This document shows, piece after piece, positions 7,971 to 17,600 of a stretch of 31,841 nt of DNA. Source of the DNA: Pseudomonadota bacterium (GTDB lineage Bacteria > Chloroflexota > UBA6077 > JAJPHF01); contig JAJPHF010000153.1 of assembly GCA_021325365.1 (NCBI GenBank), positions 1-31,841 of the forward strand, given 5' to 3'. The notes beneath the pieces were generated by a model, which worked only from the letters and a program-made list of their open reading frames with translations, ran no database searches and was not told where the DNA came from. The position numbers and the translations under genes are program-made. The number at the start of each line of letters is the position of its first letter. Position 1 is the first letter of the stretch.

Positions 7971-9776
7971 GTGCTGCTAGAGCTTTCCGTCCGTAACTTC
8001 GCCATCCTCGACCAGGTAACGCTGCGCTGGGCGCCGGGCCTGAACGTGCTCACGGGCGAGACCGGCGCCGGCAAGTCGATCATCGTGGACGCCGTGAGCG
8101 CGCTCATGGGCAGCCGCATGGGCGCCGACTGGGTGCGCGCGGGCGCCGACCAGGCGGTGATCGAGGGCGTGTTCGAGCTGCCCGCGGAGGCGGGCGACGC
8201 CGCCGAGGGGCCGACGCTCGCCGCCCTGCTCGCGGAGTACGACCTCCTGCCCGAGGGCGAGACGACGCTGATCCTGAGCCGCGAGATCTCGCGCGCGGGC
8301 CGTACGTTCTGTCGCGTGAACGGCCGGCCGGTGCTGCTCAGCGTCCTCCAAGAGGTCGGTCGGCGCCTCGTGGACATCCACGGCCAGTCCGAGCACCTGT
8401 CGCTGCTCCGCACGCGCGAGCACCTGTACCTGCTCGACCGCTACGGCGGCACGGTCGGACTGCGCGACGAGGTGGCGGGTCTGGTGGCCGAGCTGGAGCG
8501 CGTGCGTGCGGCGCTGCGCGAGAGCGATGCGGAGGAGCGGCGGCTGGCGCGCGAGGCGGCGCTGTTGCGCCACGAGGTGGCGGAGATCGAGGGCGTGGCG
8601 CCGCAGCCGGGCGAGGACGCCGAGCTGGCGCAGCAGCGCGACCGCCTGCGCAACGCCGAGCGCCTCCGCGCCCTGGCGCTCGGCGCCTACACGGCGCTGG
8701 AGGGGGGCGACGCCGAGACGCCCGGCGCCCTCGACGCGCTGGGCACCGCCGCCGCCGCGGCCGGGGAGCTAGCCGCGATCGACCCCCAGGCGGCGCCCGC
8801 GCGGGACGCGCTCGACGCCGCCGCGGCCGCGGTGGACGACTGCGCCCGCGCGCTGCGCCGCTACGCCGAGGAGATCGAGAGCGACCCGCTGCTGCTCCAG
8901 TCCGTCGAGGAGCGCCTGCACGCGCTGCGCGAGCTGGCACGGAAGTACGGCGGCAGCCTGGAGGCCGCGCTGGCTTACGCCGACGAGGCGCGGGCCAAGC
9001 TGGACCGGCTGGAGCACCACGAGCAGCACGTGGCCGACCTGCAAGCGCGCGAGGGCGAGCTGCGGGCGGCGGTCGGCGCGCGGGCGGCCGAGCTGAGCGC
9101 CCGGCGCCGCGCGGCCGCCGGCACGCTGGCGGCGGCGGTCGAGCGCGAGCTGGCCGATCTCCGCATGGCCGGCGCCCGCTTCGAGGTGGCCTTCGCGGAG
9201 AATGAGAGTGCGGACGGCGTGCCGGTGGGCGGGCGCACGCTCGCCTTCGACCGCACGGGCGCGGACCGCGTCGAGTTCCTGCTGGCGGCCAACGCCGGCG
9301 AGGAGCCGCGGCCGCTGGCGCGCGTGGCGAGCGGCGGCGAGATGGCGCGCATCCTGCTCGCACTGAAAACCATTCTCGCCGGCGTGGACGTGCGGCCCAC
9401 GCTGATCTTCGACGAGGTGGACGTGGGCGTGGGCGGGCGGCTGGGCCAGGTGCTCGGGGAGAAGCTGTGGCAGCTGGCCACGCGCCACCAGATCCTCTGC
9501 GTCACGCACCTGCCCCAGCTCGCCGCTTACGGCGACCACCACTTCCTCGTCTCCAAGACTGAGACGGCGGGACGCACGGAAACGGCTGTGCAGGCCGTCG
9601 CCGCCGACGCGCGCACGGACGAGATCGCCGCCATGCTCGGCGGCGCGGGCGAGGCCGCGCGCCTGAGCGCTAGCGAGTTATTGGAGCAGGCCGACCGCTG
9701 GAAGGAGCAGGCCACGAAGCCCAAGTCGCGCCAGGCCGCCCGCGCCCGCCAGGGGGTCGCGCGCAGCTCGGCGTAG
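7971..9776 (+). CDS. recN: DNA repair protein RecN
   Basis: RecN is an SMC-like ATPase that tethers broken DNA ends during recombinational repair. The 601-residue product starts MLLELSVRNFAILDQV, has Walker A GETGAGKS at residues 29-36, a long Ala/Glu/Arg-rich coiled-coil section (about 160-370), the ABC signature ASGGEMARILLALK, and Walker B LIFDEVDVGVGG, then CVTHLPQLAAYGDHH. GTG 7971 gives the canonical N-terminus. An in-frame ATG at 7932 is possible, and neither has a clear ribosome site. Because of the nadK frameshift, one open frame runs from 6984 to 9776. The conserved start and the intact nadK end in another frame argue that two proteins are intended. The C-terminal 35 residues are basic and variable. 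Confidence 0.95.
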   Translation: MLLELSVRNFAILDQVTLRWAPGLNVLTGETGAGKSIIVDAVSALMGSRMGADWVRAGADQAVIEGVFELPAEAGDAAEGPTLAALLAEYDLLPEGETTLILSREISRAGRTFCRVNGRPVLLSVLQEVGRRLVDIHGQSEHLSLLRTREHLYLLDRYGGTVGLRDEVAGLVAELERVRAALRESDAEERRLAREAALLRHEVAEIEGVAPQPGEDAELAQQRDRLRNAERLRALALGAYTALEGGDAETPGALDALGTAAAAAGELAAIDPQAAPARDALDAAAAAVDDCARALRRYAEEIESDPLLLQSVEERLHALRELARKYGGSLEAALAYADEARAKLDRLEHHEQHVADLQAREGELRAAVGARAAELSARRRAAAGTLAAAVERELADLRMAGARFEVAFAENESADGVPVGGRTLAFDRTGADRVEFLLAANAGEEPRPLARVASGGEMARILLALKTILAGVDVRPTLIFDEVDVGVGGRLGQVLGEKLWQLATRHQILCVTHLPQLAAYGDHHFLVSKTETAGRTETAVQAVAADARTDEIAAMLGGAGEAARLSASELLEQADRWKEQATKPKSRQAARARQGVARSSA

Positions 9777-9810
9777 CGATACTACGTTCGATCTAGGCAA
9801 GGAGGGAACC

Positions 9811-10284
9811 ATGCCGCGCGTGCTGGGACTGAGCCACGTCGGGATCTTCGTGCGCGACCTGCAAGCGTCCAAGGACTTCTATACTCGCGTGCTCGGGCTC
9901 ACGGTGACCGACGAGAACGACCGCTTCGTCTTTCTGTCCGCTCAGCCCGAGAGCGAGCACCACGAGCTAGCGCTGCTGGCCGGCCGCGAGGCGCCGCCCG
10001 GCACCGCCATCGTGCAGCAGATCAGCTTCCGCGTGCCGACGCTCGCCGACCTGCGCGAGTACTACCAGCGCGTCGTCGCCGAGGGCGTAAAGATTCAGCG
10101 CCAGACGACGCACGTCATCGCGCTCGGCCTGTACTTCTTCGATCCAGACGGCAACCCCGTCGAGGTGTTCTGGGACACTGGCCGGCGCTACCCACAGCCG
10201 TTCAACGCGCCGATGGACTTCTCGCTCTCGGAAGAGGAGATTCTCGCCCAGGCCGAGGCCGCCATCCCCGCGGGCGCGCGCTGA
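9811..10284 (+). CDS. VOC family protein, extradiol-dioxygenase-like
   Basis: The 157-residue protein opens with VLGLSHVGIFVRDLQASKDF, with a likely metal ligand at His9. HHELALL contains His51, and DPDGNPVEVFWDTG contains Glu118, the typical last ligand of catechol 2,3-dioxygenase-like VOC proteins. At the start of the second module, where dioxygenases normally have His, this one reads IVQQISFRV, so ring-cleaving activity is uncertain. An AAGGAGGG ribosome site lies five bases before the ATG. It is 34 bases after recN and could share its transcript. It is probably a small-molecule lyase, isomerase or dioxygenase relative. Confidence 0.85.
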   Translation: MPRVLGLSHVGIFVRDLQASKDFYTRVLGLTVTDENDRFVFLSAQPESEHHELALLAGREAPPGTAIVQQISFRVPTLADLREYYQRVVAEGVKIQRQTTHVIALGLYFFDPDGNPVEVFWDTGRRYPQPFNAPMDFSLSEEEILAQAEAAIPAGAR

Positions 10285-10364
10285 GCGACCCTGCCGCGCG
10301 GCTCAGCCAGCACCCAGCCGATCGCCTCATCCGCGCCCTGCTCGCCACCGGTCGGGCGGCCGCC

Positions 10365-10808
10365 GTGGACGAGGTCGTTGCGATCGTCGGACGGATCGCC
10401 GCGGCGCCGTTCGATCCGCGGCCGCGCGCCGTGCCCCCGGCGCTGCGCGGGGCCCTGCTGGGAGGCAGACCGCTCGGGCCGCGCGAACCCTCGATACTCG
10501 TGCATCTGGCTCAACGGGCGCTGGGCGACGCTCAGTGGACCGACGATACGACGGTGGAGCAATACCTGGACGATTTGCGACAGGCTGCGTCCGACGCGCG
10601 AGCACGCCTCGCTCTCTATCGCGCCCGTGGCGGGTGCGTAGCGGGGATATTCGCGCCCAATCAGGTGCCGACTGCTCGCCAGGGGGAGGGGGCGTTACCG
10701 TGGCTGTACGTCGTATACTCGGCGGACCGTGGTACGATCGTCTCGGGTTACCAGGTCAGCAGTGAACAGACGATTCGTCTGCCCGGAGACGAACGATGGC
10801 TCAAGTAG
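10365..10808 (+). CDS. Protein of unknown function, first of an overlapping pair
   Basis: I do not recognise a named family. The 147-residue product has a helical first half (YLDDLRQAASDARARLALYR) and a compact second half with GGCVAGIFAPN, LYVVYSADRGTIVSGYQVSS and a C-terminal PGDERWLK. No signal peptide or membrane helix is seen. GTG 10365 is the first standard start, but the same frame stays open back through 10281 and reads convincingly as protein (HPADRLIRALLATGRAAAVD). A CTG or missed upstream start is therefore possible, with the true N-terminus up to about 28 residues longer. It overlaps the next gene by 13 bases, implying translational coupling. Confidence 0.65.
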   Translation: MDEVVAIVGRIAAAPFDPRPRAVPPALRGALLGGRPLGPREPSILVHLAQRALGDAQWTDDTTVEQYLDDLRQAASDARARLALYRARGGCVAGIFAPNQVPTARQGEGALPWLYVVYSADRGTIVSGYQVSSEQTIRLPGDERWLK

Positions 10809-11128
10809 CGCCGCGAGTGCGGCGGCATATTGACTTGCTACTCGCTCTCGCTATTGATCGATGGGCCGGTCTGCCCGAGGACGAGCGTACCATCGACGAG
10901 TGGGATCCCGTGGACCAGAGTCTCTTCGGGGCCGAGTGGCCGTTGGAGGAGCAGCGACTGGACATGCTAAAGCGCTACGTCGCGGACGGCGCGCTTACGC
11001 CCGCGCAATTGGAGCGTTACCACGAGCTGGAGCGCCTCGTCGCGCAGAATCGGCCGATCGTCGATCGGTTGTTGCCCGGCTGGGTCTCGGCGGCGGAGAG
11101 CCGTCGGCGCCAGGGCCTGGCACCCTAG
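10796..11128 (+). CDS. Small protein of unknown function, second of an overlapping pair
   Basis: This 110-residue, acidic and mostly helical protein has DEWDPVDQSLFGAEWPLEEQ, then a likely helical hairpin, GALTPAQLERYHELERLVAQ, followed by NRPIVDRLLP. The last part resembles a short helical motif seen in many uncharacterised small bacterial proteins. The ATG lies inside the end of the preceding gene with GGAGA upstream, so the two are made together. A small helical protein coupled to a compact mixed alpha/beta protein resembles toxin-antitoxin pairs in layout, but no toxin motif is recognised. Confidence 0.65.
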   Translation: MAQVAPRVRRHIDLLLALAIDRWAGLPEDERTIDEWDPVDQSLFGAEWPLEEQRLDMLKRYVADGALTPAQLERYHELERLVAQNRPIVDRLLPGWVSAAESRRRQGLAP

Positions 11129-11168
11129 CGGGGCGAGGGCCCTCGGACCGCACATGAGGAGGGAGCCC

Positions 11169-12047
11169 ATGGCAACCGCCAGCGAGCGGCGGCGCGCGCT
11201 CCGCGCCGCAACCCAGGGCCCGGGCATCGTCGTCGCGCCCAGCGCCTACGACCCACTGAGCGCCATGCTCATCGCCGAGGCGGGCTTCCCAGCGGTCCAC
11301 GTGTCGGGCAGCGGCGTGGCGCGCTCGTGGGGCTTCGCCGATGTCGGGCTGACCACCGCCACGGAGATGATCGCCGTCCACGAGCGGATCGTGGGCGCCG
11401 CGGACGTGCCGGTGGTGGGCGATGCCGAGACGGGCTACGGCAACGCGCTGAACGTGCAGCGCACCGTGCGCGCCTACGAGCGCGCGGGCGTGAGCGCCAT
11501 CCACCTGGAGGACGACTACACGCCCAAGCGCCCCGGCGGCAATCCGGACATCCCCCACGGCGCCATCCCGGTGACTGAGATGGTCGGCAAGCTGAAGGCC
11601 GCGCTCGACGCCCGCACCGATCTCGACTTCCTCATCATCGCCCGCAGCAACGCCCGTGACGCCGAGCCGTTCGAGCAGCTCATCGAGCGCCTCCTGGCCT
11701 ACGAGGAGGCTGGCGCCGACCTCATCTGGCCGGGCGTGCGGGCCGTCGAAGAGCTGCAGCAGCTGCCGCGCCTCCTGCACCGAGGGCTGGTTGGCGTGCC
11801 GCCCCGCCCGCGCGTGACGGCCTACCAGTACGCCGACTACGGCTTCAAGATCGCCTGCCTGCCCGGCACGCTCGGCCAGGCGGCCACCGCGGCGATGCGC
11901 GCCGCGCTGCAAGCCATCAAGCAGACGGGCGTGGGCGACGAGGTGTTCGAGCAGCTGCCCGACGGCGCGGCCGCGCGCCGCTGGTACCAGGACATCGGCA
12001 TGGCCGACGCCGACCGCGTCGAGCGGGAGTTCGGCGGCGGCCACTGA
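11169..12047 (+). CDS. Isocitrate lyase/PEP mutase-family enzyme with altered active site
   Basis: The 292-residue product has the beta/alpha barrel of the family that makes or breaks C-C or P-C bonds in 2-oxo acid-type substrates: VVAPSAYDPLSAMLIAEAGF, HVSGSGVA, GDAETGYGNALNV (Asp85, Glu87) and IHLEDD (Glu114, Asp115). Lyases of the family usually continue with K(K/R)CGH, where Cys is the acid/base. Here the loop reads PKRPGGNPDIPHG, with no Cys. The usual ARTDA reads ARSNA (159-163). Neither change suits 2-methylisocitrate lyase, so a hydrolase, decarboxylase or unknown activity is likelier. ATG 11169 has AGGAGGGA upstream; the earlier ATG 11154 lacks a site. It converges with the UbiD gene, six bases away. 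Confidence 0.82.
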   Translation: MATASERRRALRAATQGPGIVVAPSAYDPLSAMLIAEAGFPAVHVSGSGVARSWGFADVGLTTATEMIAVHERIVGAADVPVVGDAETGYGNALNVQRTVRAYERAGVSAIHLEDDYTPKRPGGNPDIPHGAIPVTEMVGKLKAALDARTDLDFLIIARSNARDAEPFEQLIERLLAYEEAGADLIWPGVRAVEELQQLPRLLHRGLVGVPPRPRVTAYQYADYGFKIACLPGTLGQAATAAMRAALQAIKQTGVGDEVFEQLPDGAAARRWYQDIGMADADRVEREFGGGH

Positions 12048-12053
12048 CGCGCG

Positions 12054-13604
12054 CTAGCCCCCAGCGAGCTGGAGCCGGCCCTGATCGTCGCGGCTGAGGT
12101 CGCCGGCCTGGTCGAGGGCGCCGATCGCCGCGTTCAGCGCGCGGCACTCGACATGGCGCAGGCGGGCCAGTAGCTCCGCATAGTACAGCGGCCTGCCCGC
12201 CAGCGCCTCGCGCAGCGCGGCCGCCGCGCCCACCGTGTCGGCGATGCCGTCGGCCGCCGGGAAGGGCGGCGCGGGCGGCGCATCGGCGCCCAGCAGCTCG
12301 CGGAAAGGGTAGGTGATGCGCGTGTAGCGGGCGCGCGGCACCTCGTCGGGGATCGTGGCGTCGATACCCATTTTGGCCGTGAGGCCCGCGTTGCCGCCGG
12401 GCGGGATCGACGGGTCGAGCGGCTTGCCGCGGCTGCCGCTGATTATCAGCACGTCCTTGTCGGCCTGCACGCGCGTCGCCACCGCCCACTCCACCTCGAC
12501 TGGATCGTAGATGTCGATGTCGTCGTCGGTCACGATCGCGTGCTTGAAGTCGGCAACCGACAGCAGGGCCGTGAGCGCGTTCTTGCCGTCGCCCGGCGTC
12601 TTGCGGATCGCGGCGACCACGTGCCAGTGGCAGCAGCCGCCCGGCGTGATGTTCACGGCAGTTGTCCGTACGCCCGCCTCGCGCAGCACGCGCCAGGCCG
12701 CCGCCTCGTAGACCGGCGCGCTGAGGTAGATGTTCTCCCAGGGCATCTGGAGCGCGTAGAACAGCGCGTCGCGCCGCATGGTCATTGCCCGCACCCGCAC
12801 GATCGGGTTGCGATGGACGCCGCCCATCAGCCGCGTGAACTCGCCGTAGCCGCCCTCGGGATGCACGTAGCCATCCGGTAGCAGCTCGCCCTCCAGGATG
12901 ATCTCGGCGTTCGCCAGCCCCGCCACGGGGATGCACTCGCCCGCCACCAGCTCCACCGGTTCGCCGCGCAGCCCCCCCGCGATACCCACCTCGTCCAGCT
13001 CCAGCGGCGCCTTGAACGTCGCCGCCAACAGCTCGACCGGCGCCGCGCCCACGGCGATCGAGATAGGCAGCGGCTCGCCCCGCGCCGCCGCCTCCTGGTA
13101 CAGCGCGCGCAGGTTGTTCGGCGAGACGATGTCGATGCCCAGGGTGTTGCGGTTGCGCAGCATGAGCCGGTAGATGCCCGCGTTGCGACCATACCGCGGG
13201 TGCTCGGCGATCACCACGGCGGAGGCGATGAACGGCCCGCCGTCTAGCTCGGCCATCACCGGGATCGGCAGGGCGCTCAGGTCCACGTCGCCGCCGCGCA
13301 GGACAATCTCCTTCGCGGGGCTGTCGGGCACGAGCACGGGGGCGATCGGGCGGTCGAGCGCCTGGCGCAGCCGGTCTACCGTCTCCGCGCCCTCCATGCC
13401 CAGGCAGATGCCCAGGCGGCGACGGTCGGAGAGCAGGCCGCTCACCAGGCCGTGCTCGTAGCCGCGGACGCGGCGGAAGAGTATCGCGTGGGGCGAGCGC
13501 GCCACCAGCGGCGACACGTAGCGCAGGTCGATCTCTTCGGCCACCTCGTCGAGCTGCCCCGCGCGCCGCAGCGCATCGAGCGCTTCCCGCAAGCCCGCGT
13601 TCAT
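12054..13604 (-). CDS. UbiD-family prenylated-FMN decarboxylase
   Basis: UbiD enzymes reversibly decarboxylate aromatic or alpha,beta-unsaturated acids using prenylated FMN made by UbiX. The 516-residue protein carries PAKEIVLRGGDVDLSALPIP, NAGIYRLML (Asn141, Arg146, matching the N-x4-R of the family), AEIILEGE (Glu234) and EGGYGEFTR (Glu250, Glu255), which supplies the E-x4-E of the catalytic Glu/Arg network. HRNPIVRVRAMTMRRD and DDDIDIYDPVEVEWAVATR are also typical. ATG 13604 is chosen because GGAGGGGAGG lies just upstream; the longer open frame beyond it looks non-coding. No ubiX is nearby. The substrate is unknown; the catabolic setting suggests an aromatic or unsaturated acid. Confidence 0.9.
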   Translation of the reverse strand: MNAGLREALDALRRAGQLDEVAEEIDLRYVSPLVARSPHAILFRRVRGYEHGLVSGLLSDRRRLGICLGMEGAETVDRLRQALDRPIAPVLVPDSPAKEIVLRGGDVDLSALPIPVMAELDGGPFIASAVVIAEHPRYGRNAGIYRLMLRNRNTLGIDIVSPNNLRALYQEAAARGEPLPISIAVGAAPVELLAATFKAPLELDEVGIAGGLRGEPVELVAGECIPVAGLANAEIILEGELLPDGYVHPEGGYGEFTRLMGGVHRNPIVRVRAMTMRRDALFYALQMPWENIYLSAPVYEAAAWRVLREAGVRTTAVNITPGGCCHWHVVAAIRKTPGDGKNALTALLSVADFKHAIVTDDDIDIYDPVEVEWAVATRVQADKDVLIISGSRGKPLDPSIPPGGNAGLTAKMGIDATIPDEVPRARYTRITYPFRELLGADAPPAPPFPAADGIADTVGAAAALREALAGRPLYYAELLARLRHVECRALNAAIGALDQAGDLSRDDQGRLQLAGG

Positions 13605-13661
13605 CGCCTGCCTCCCCTCCCGCGCGCCGGCGGCTCGCCGCGCCGCCGCCTCCGTGCCCTT

Positions 13662-13670
13662 GTTGTAGCA
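13662..13670 (-). promoter_or_regulatory. Extended -10 element for the UbiD gene
   Basis: The minus strand reads TGCTACAAC, a TGn-extended -10 (TACAAC, 4 of 6), about 58 bases before the UbiD start. It resembles TGTTACAAT before the GT2 operon. Confidence 0.4.
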
Positions 13671-13883
13671 TGTCGCGCTCGCCGCGTGGTCCCGCTTGGC
13701 TAGAAGTGGGGGGAACGTGCTCTGCGAGAGCGCCGCTGGCATTCCGTGTTGATACCGGATATCATCTTGGGGCCGAGTGGACGGGCCAGGAGGCAACCGC
13801 GCGAGGGTTTCTCTCACGCGACGTGGCGCGCGGCCATTGTCGCCCCGCTCTGTCCACCGTGAATCTCACCGCCGAGGTGCCGT

Positions 13884-14657
13884 GTGCTCGCCGTCCTCTC
13901 TATCTTGCCGTTCTTCTCCACGCTGTTTGGCGGGATGATGGCCCTGCGCCTGCGCCATCGGCTGCACCCGATCATGGCGTTCGCCGGCGGCGTGCTCGTC
14001 GCCACGGCGCTGGGCGACCTGCTGCCCGAGGCGATCGAGCTGGTCGGCGGCGAGGGCGGCGCGACGGTCGCCGGGGTGGCGGCGGTCGGGGGCTTTCTCG
14101 CCTTCTCGGCGCTCGAGGCGCTGGTCCACCGGCAGAGCTGGGAGCACCAGCACCCCGCGCACGAGGACCCGGACGCGCCCCACCGGCACCCCGACGAGGC
14201 GCCCCTGGCGGACTCGCCGATCGGCGTCGTCGGCCCGCTGGGGCTGATCGTCCACAGCACCCTCGACGGCCTGGCGATTGGCCTGGGCTTCCACGCGAGC
14301 GCCGAGGTGGGGCTGATCGTGGCGCTGGCCGTACTGGCTCATGACTTCGCGGATGGCATGAACGTGGTGACGCTGGCGCTGGCGGGCGGCCGCGGCCGCC
14401 GCGCCGCCATCGTGGTGCTGGCGCTGGACGCGCTCGCGCCGCCGGTCGGCGTATTGCTGAGCAGCGTGGTCGTGCTCTCCGGCGCTGGGCTAGGGACGTT
14501 GCTGGGGGTGTTCGCGGGCGTGTTCATCGCGATTGGCGCGAGCCACCTGCTGCCCGAGGCGCAGCACCAGAAGCCCGGCGCGGCGCCCGCCCTGTGGGCG
14601 CTCGCCGTGGTCGGCGCCGCCGTCCCGATCACCGTTCGCAGCCTCGTGGGCGGCTAG
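13884..14657 (+). CDS. ZIP-family divalent metal transporter
   Basis: ZIP proteins carry Zn2+ or Fe2+ into the cytoplasm. The 257-residue protein has about eight hydrophobic helices, a His/Asp-rich cytoplasmic loop between helices 3 and 4 (residues 82-104) and the two metal-site helices [11 protein letters not shown] (His124, Asp128) and [10 protein letters not shown] (His153, Asp154, Asp157). ASHLLPEA near the C-terminus is also typical. The GTG start at 13884 has GAGG six bases upstream. Its TAG overlaps the stop of the converging tricorn gene in one CTAG. Metal specificity cannot be read from the sequence. The 215 bases before it hold a TTGATA at 13749 but no matching -10. Confidence 0.88.
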   Translation: MLAVLSILPFFSTLFGGMMALRLRHRLHPIMAFAGGVLVATALGDLLPEAIELVGGEGGATVAGVAAVGGFLAFSALEALVHRQSWEHQHPAHEDPDAPHRHPDEAPLADSPIGVVGPLGLIVHSTLDGLAIGLGFHASAEVGLIVALAVLAHDFADGMNVVTLALAGGRGRRAAIVVLALDALAPPVGVLLSSVVVLSGAGLGTLLGVFAGVFIAIGASHLLPEAQHQKPGAAPALWALAVVGAAVPITVRSLVGG

Positions 14658-17600
14658 CCGCCGGCGCCGGGCATGCGGGGCGGGCGCGGGGGCAGGGGCG
14701 CGGGCGCGCGGCCGGGCGGCGGCGTGGGGCGCGGCGCGTGCGGTGGCCGGGCGGCGAGCAGCGCCAGCGCCTCGGCGATCGCGCGCTCGAGCTGGGGATC
14801 GGCGCCGCGCGCGTAGTCTTGCGGCGCGTTCTCGACCTCGATATCGGGATCGGTGCCGTAGTTCTCCACGCCCCAGCCCACGTCGTCGAAGAAGAACGAG
14901 AACTCGGGCTGCGTCGTCACGGTGCCGTCGGCCAGCGGGTGACGCGGCCAGATGCCGATAACGCCGCCCCACGTGCGCTTGCCGACGAGCGGCCCCAGGC
15001 GCAGCAGCTTGAAGGCGTGGCTGAACATGTCCCCGTCCGAGCCGGCGTGCTCGTTGGTGAGCGCCACCAGCGGCCCGCGCGGCGACTCCTGCGGGTACGG
15101 CTCGGGGGAGCCCCAGCGCGGGAAGTCGTAGCCCAGCCGGCGCCGCGCCAGCTTCTCCAGCAGCAGCCCCGACACGTGGCCACCGCCGTTGTAGCGCACG
15201 TCCACGAGCAGCGCCTCGCGGTCGTACTCCGCCAGGTAGCCGCGGTGGAACTCGGCGTAGCCGTCCGGCCCCATGTCGGGCACGTGCACGTAGCCCACGC
15301 GGCCGTCGGTCGCCGCGTGGACGCGCTCGCGGTTCGCGTCCACCCACTCGCGGTAGCGGGCCGGCCGCTCGTCGGCGAGCGCCTTCACCGTGACCGTGTG
15401 GGGCGGGGCGTCGCCACGCTGGAGCGTGAGCGCCACTTGCTGCTCGGCCTGGTGGACGAGCAGCGCCCCGGGCGGCAGGTCGGCCCGGACAGCCTGGCCG
15501 TTGATCGCCAGCAGCGCGTCGCCCTCGGCGGCGTCCACGCCCGCCCGCGCGAGCGGGGCGCTAGCGGCAGGGTCCCAGGGGTCGCCCTGGGCCAGGTGCG
15601 CCAGGCGATAGCGGCCAGTGGCCCCGTCGCGCGTCCAGTCGGCGCCCAGGAAGCCCTGATGATACTCGGGACCCGGCCGGTACTCGCCGCCCATCTCGTA
15701 GGCGTGCGAGGTGCCTAGCTCGCCCTGCAGCTCCCAGAGCAGGTCCGAGAACTCCGAGCGGCTGACCACGCGCTCCACCAGCGGCTGGTAGCGCCGGTAC
15801 ACGCTCTCCCAATCGATCCCCGCCATGTCCGCCACCCAGAAGTTCTCGCGCTGGAGGCGCCAGGCCTCGCGGAACATCTGTCCCCACTCCGCGGCCGGCC
15901 GCACCGCCACGCGGACGCGCTCCAGGTCGATCCAGCCGCTCTCGCGGCCCGGCGCGTCGGGCGCGGCGCCGGGCTTCGGCTCCGGCGGCTTCTCGCCGGC
16001 TTTCAGCACGCGCAGCCGCTCGCCCGCCCGGTAGAGCAGCGTCTGGTCGTCGCGACCCACGGCGAAGTCGGTGATGCCGTCCACCAGGCGGTCGTGCTTC
16101 TGGGTGGCGAAGTCGTACACCTCTAGCGCGGCCTTCGCCGGCGGGGTGAGGTTGAACCAGTCGTGGTGGCGGCTGCCCTCGACGGGCGAGACGGAGAACA
16201 GCGCCTTGCCGGCAATGCCCTGGATGCGCTCGTAACGCCCCTCGGGCACGGGGAAGGCGAGCAGCCGCCCGGCCAGGCCGTCGCGGTCGATCGTCACGGT
16301 GGGCGGCAGCGCCTCGCCCGCCGCGGCGCCTTCGCTCTTGGCGGCAGACGGCGGCTCGCCGGGGGGACGCGGCGCCGGCTCGAACGGCGACGGCAGGTCG
16401 CGGCGCAGGGTGAGCAGGAAGGGCCGTGTGCCGCGCGGGAAACCGAGGTCGAAGTGCAGGGCGTCATAGACGGGGTCGAAGTCGCGCTGGCCGACGAAGT
16501 ACAGGTACTTGCCCTCCGGGTCCCAGGCGGGCGCGCTGTCGCGCAGCAGCGGGCGCGTCGCGTCGAACGTCTCGCCCGTCGCAGTGTCGCAGAGGCGAAT
16601 GGCGGTGGTCTGGGGGGTAGTCGGGTAGGCGTAAGCCAGCCAGCGGCCGTCGGGTGACCAGGCCGCGCCGCCGAGCGGCCCGAAGCTGCTGCGGTCGAGC
16701 GTCCGCGCCGTCGGCTCGGCCGCGGCCAGGCCGACCAGCAGCAGCTCGTTGCGGTGGTTCGTCAGCGCCACCTGGTCGGCGTGCGGTGCGACCGCCAGGC
16801 GCTCCACGCGGCCCACGTCGAGGGGTAGCCGCCGCTCGGGCGCGCTGCCGTCGGCGGTCAGCACGACGAGCTGCTCGTCGCTGGCGGCGTCGCTCGCCAC
16901 GGCGACCAGGCGCTGGCCATCGCCGAGCCAGGTTAGCAGGCGGTAGCGCACGCCGTCGGCGGCGCCCTGCTGCAGCACGGGACCGTCCCAGTGGGCCAGC
17001 GTGTACGCCTTGCCGCGGGTGGTGATCGCCAGTCGGGCGCCGTCCGGGCTGAGCGTGGCGCTCTGCAGGTGCTTCGCGGCCGAGACGAAGCGGCGGTTCT
17101 GCTGCGTGCGCCCGCTGCCCAGCTCGACCGCGAGGCGCTGCGGCTCGTGGGCCGTTGGGTCGAGCAAGTAGAGGTCCGCGCCCGCCTGGTAGACCAGCCG
17201 CGCGCCGTCGGAGGCGAGGTGGCGGGCGTAGTAGTCGGCGTGGTCGGTGTGCCGCCGCAGGTCCGTGCCATCGGGCCGACAGGAGTAGACGTTGCCGACG
17301 CCCTCGTGGTCCGACAGGAAGTAGATGCGCTCGCCGACCCAGCATGGACTAGCAAGGTTGCCGGGCAGCGCGATGAGGCGGGTGAACGTGGCGGTGCCCG
17401 TCGCGTCGATCCAGAGATCGCCTGCCGTGCCGCCACGGTAGCGCTTCCAGCGCGCCAGGTCGCCCGTGTTGCGGCCGAGCACGACGGCGCCGCCGGGGCC
17501 GTGGGCGATGGCCGTGGCGGGGCCGAGCGGCAGGCGACGCGGCCACGGAGCGTCGGGCGCGACGGCGTGGAGCCACTGGTCGCGGCGGAAGGGGCGCTCG

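Noticed and set aside
11917..13671. 584-codon open frame on the minus strand over the UbiD gene
   Set aside because: It is another frame of the UbiD coding region, with a product dominated by Arg, Gly and Ala. UbiD motifs lie in the frame ending at 12054.
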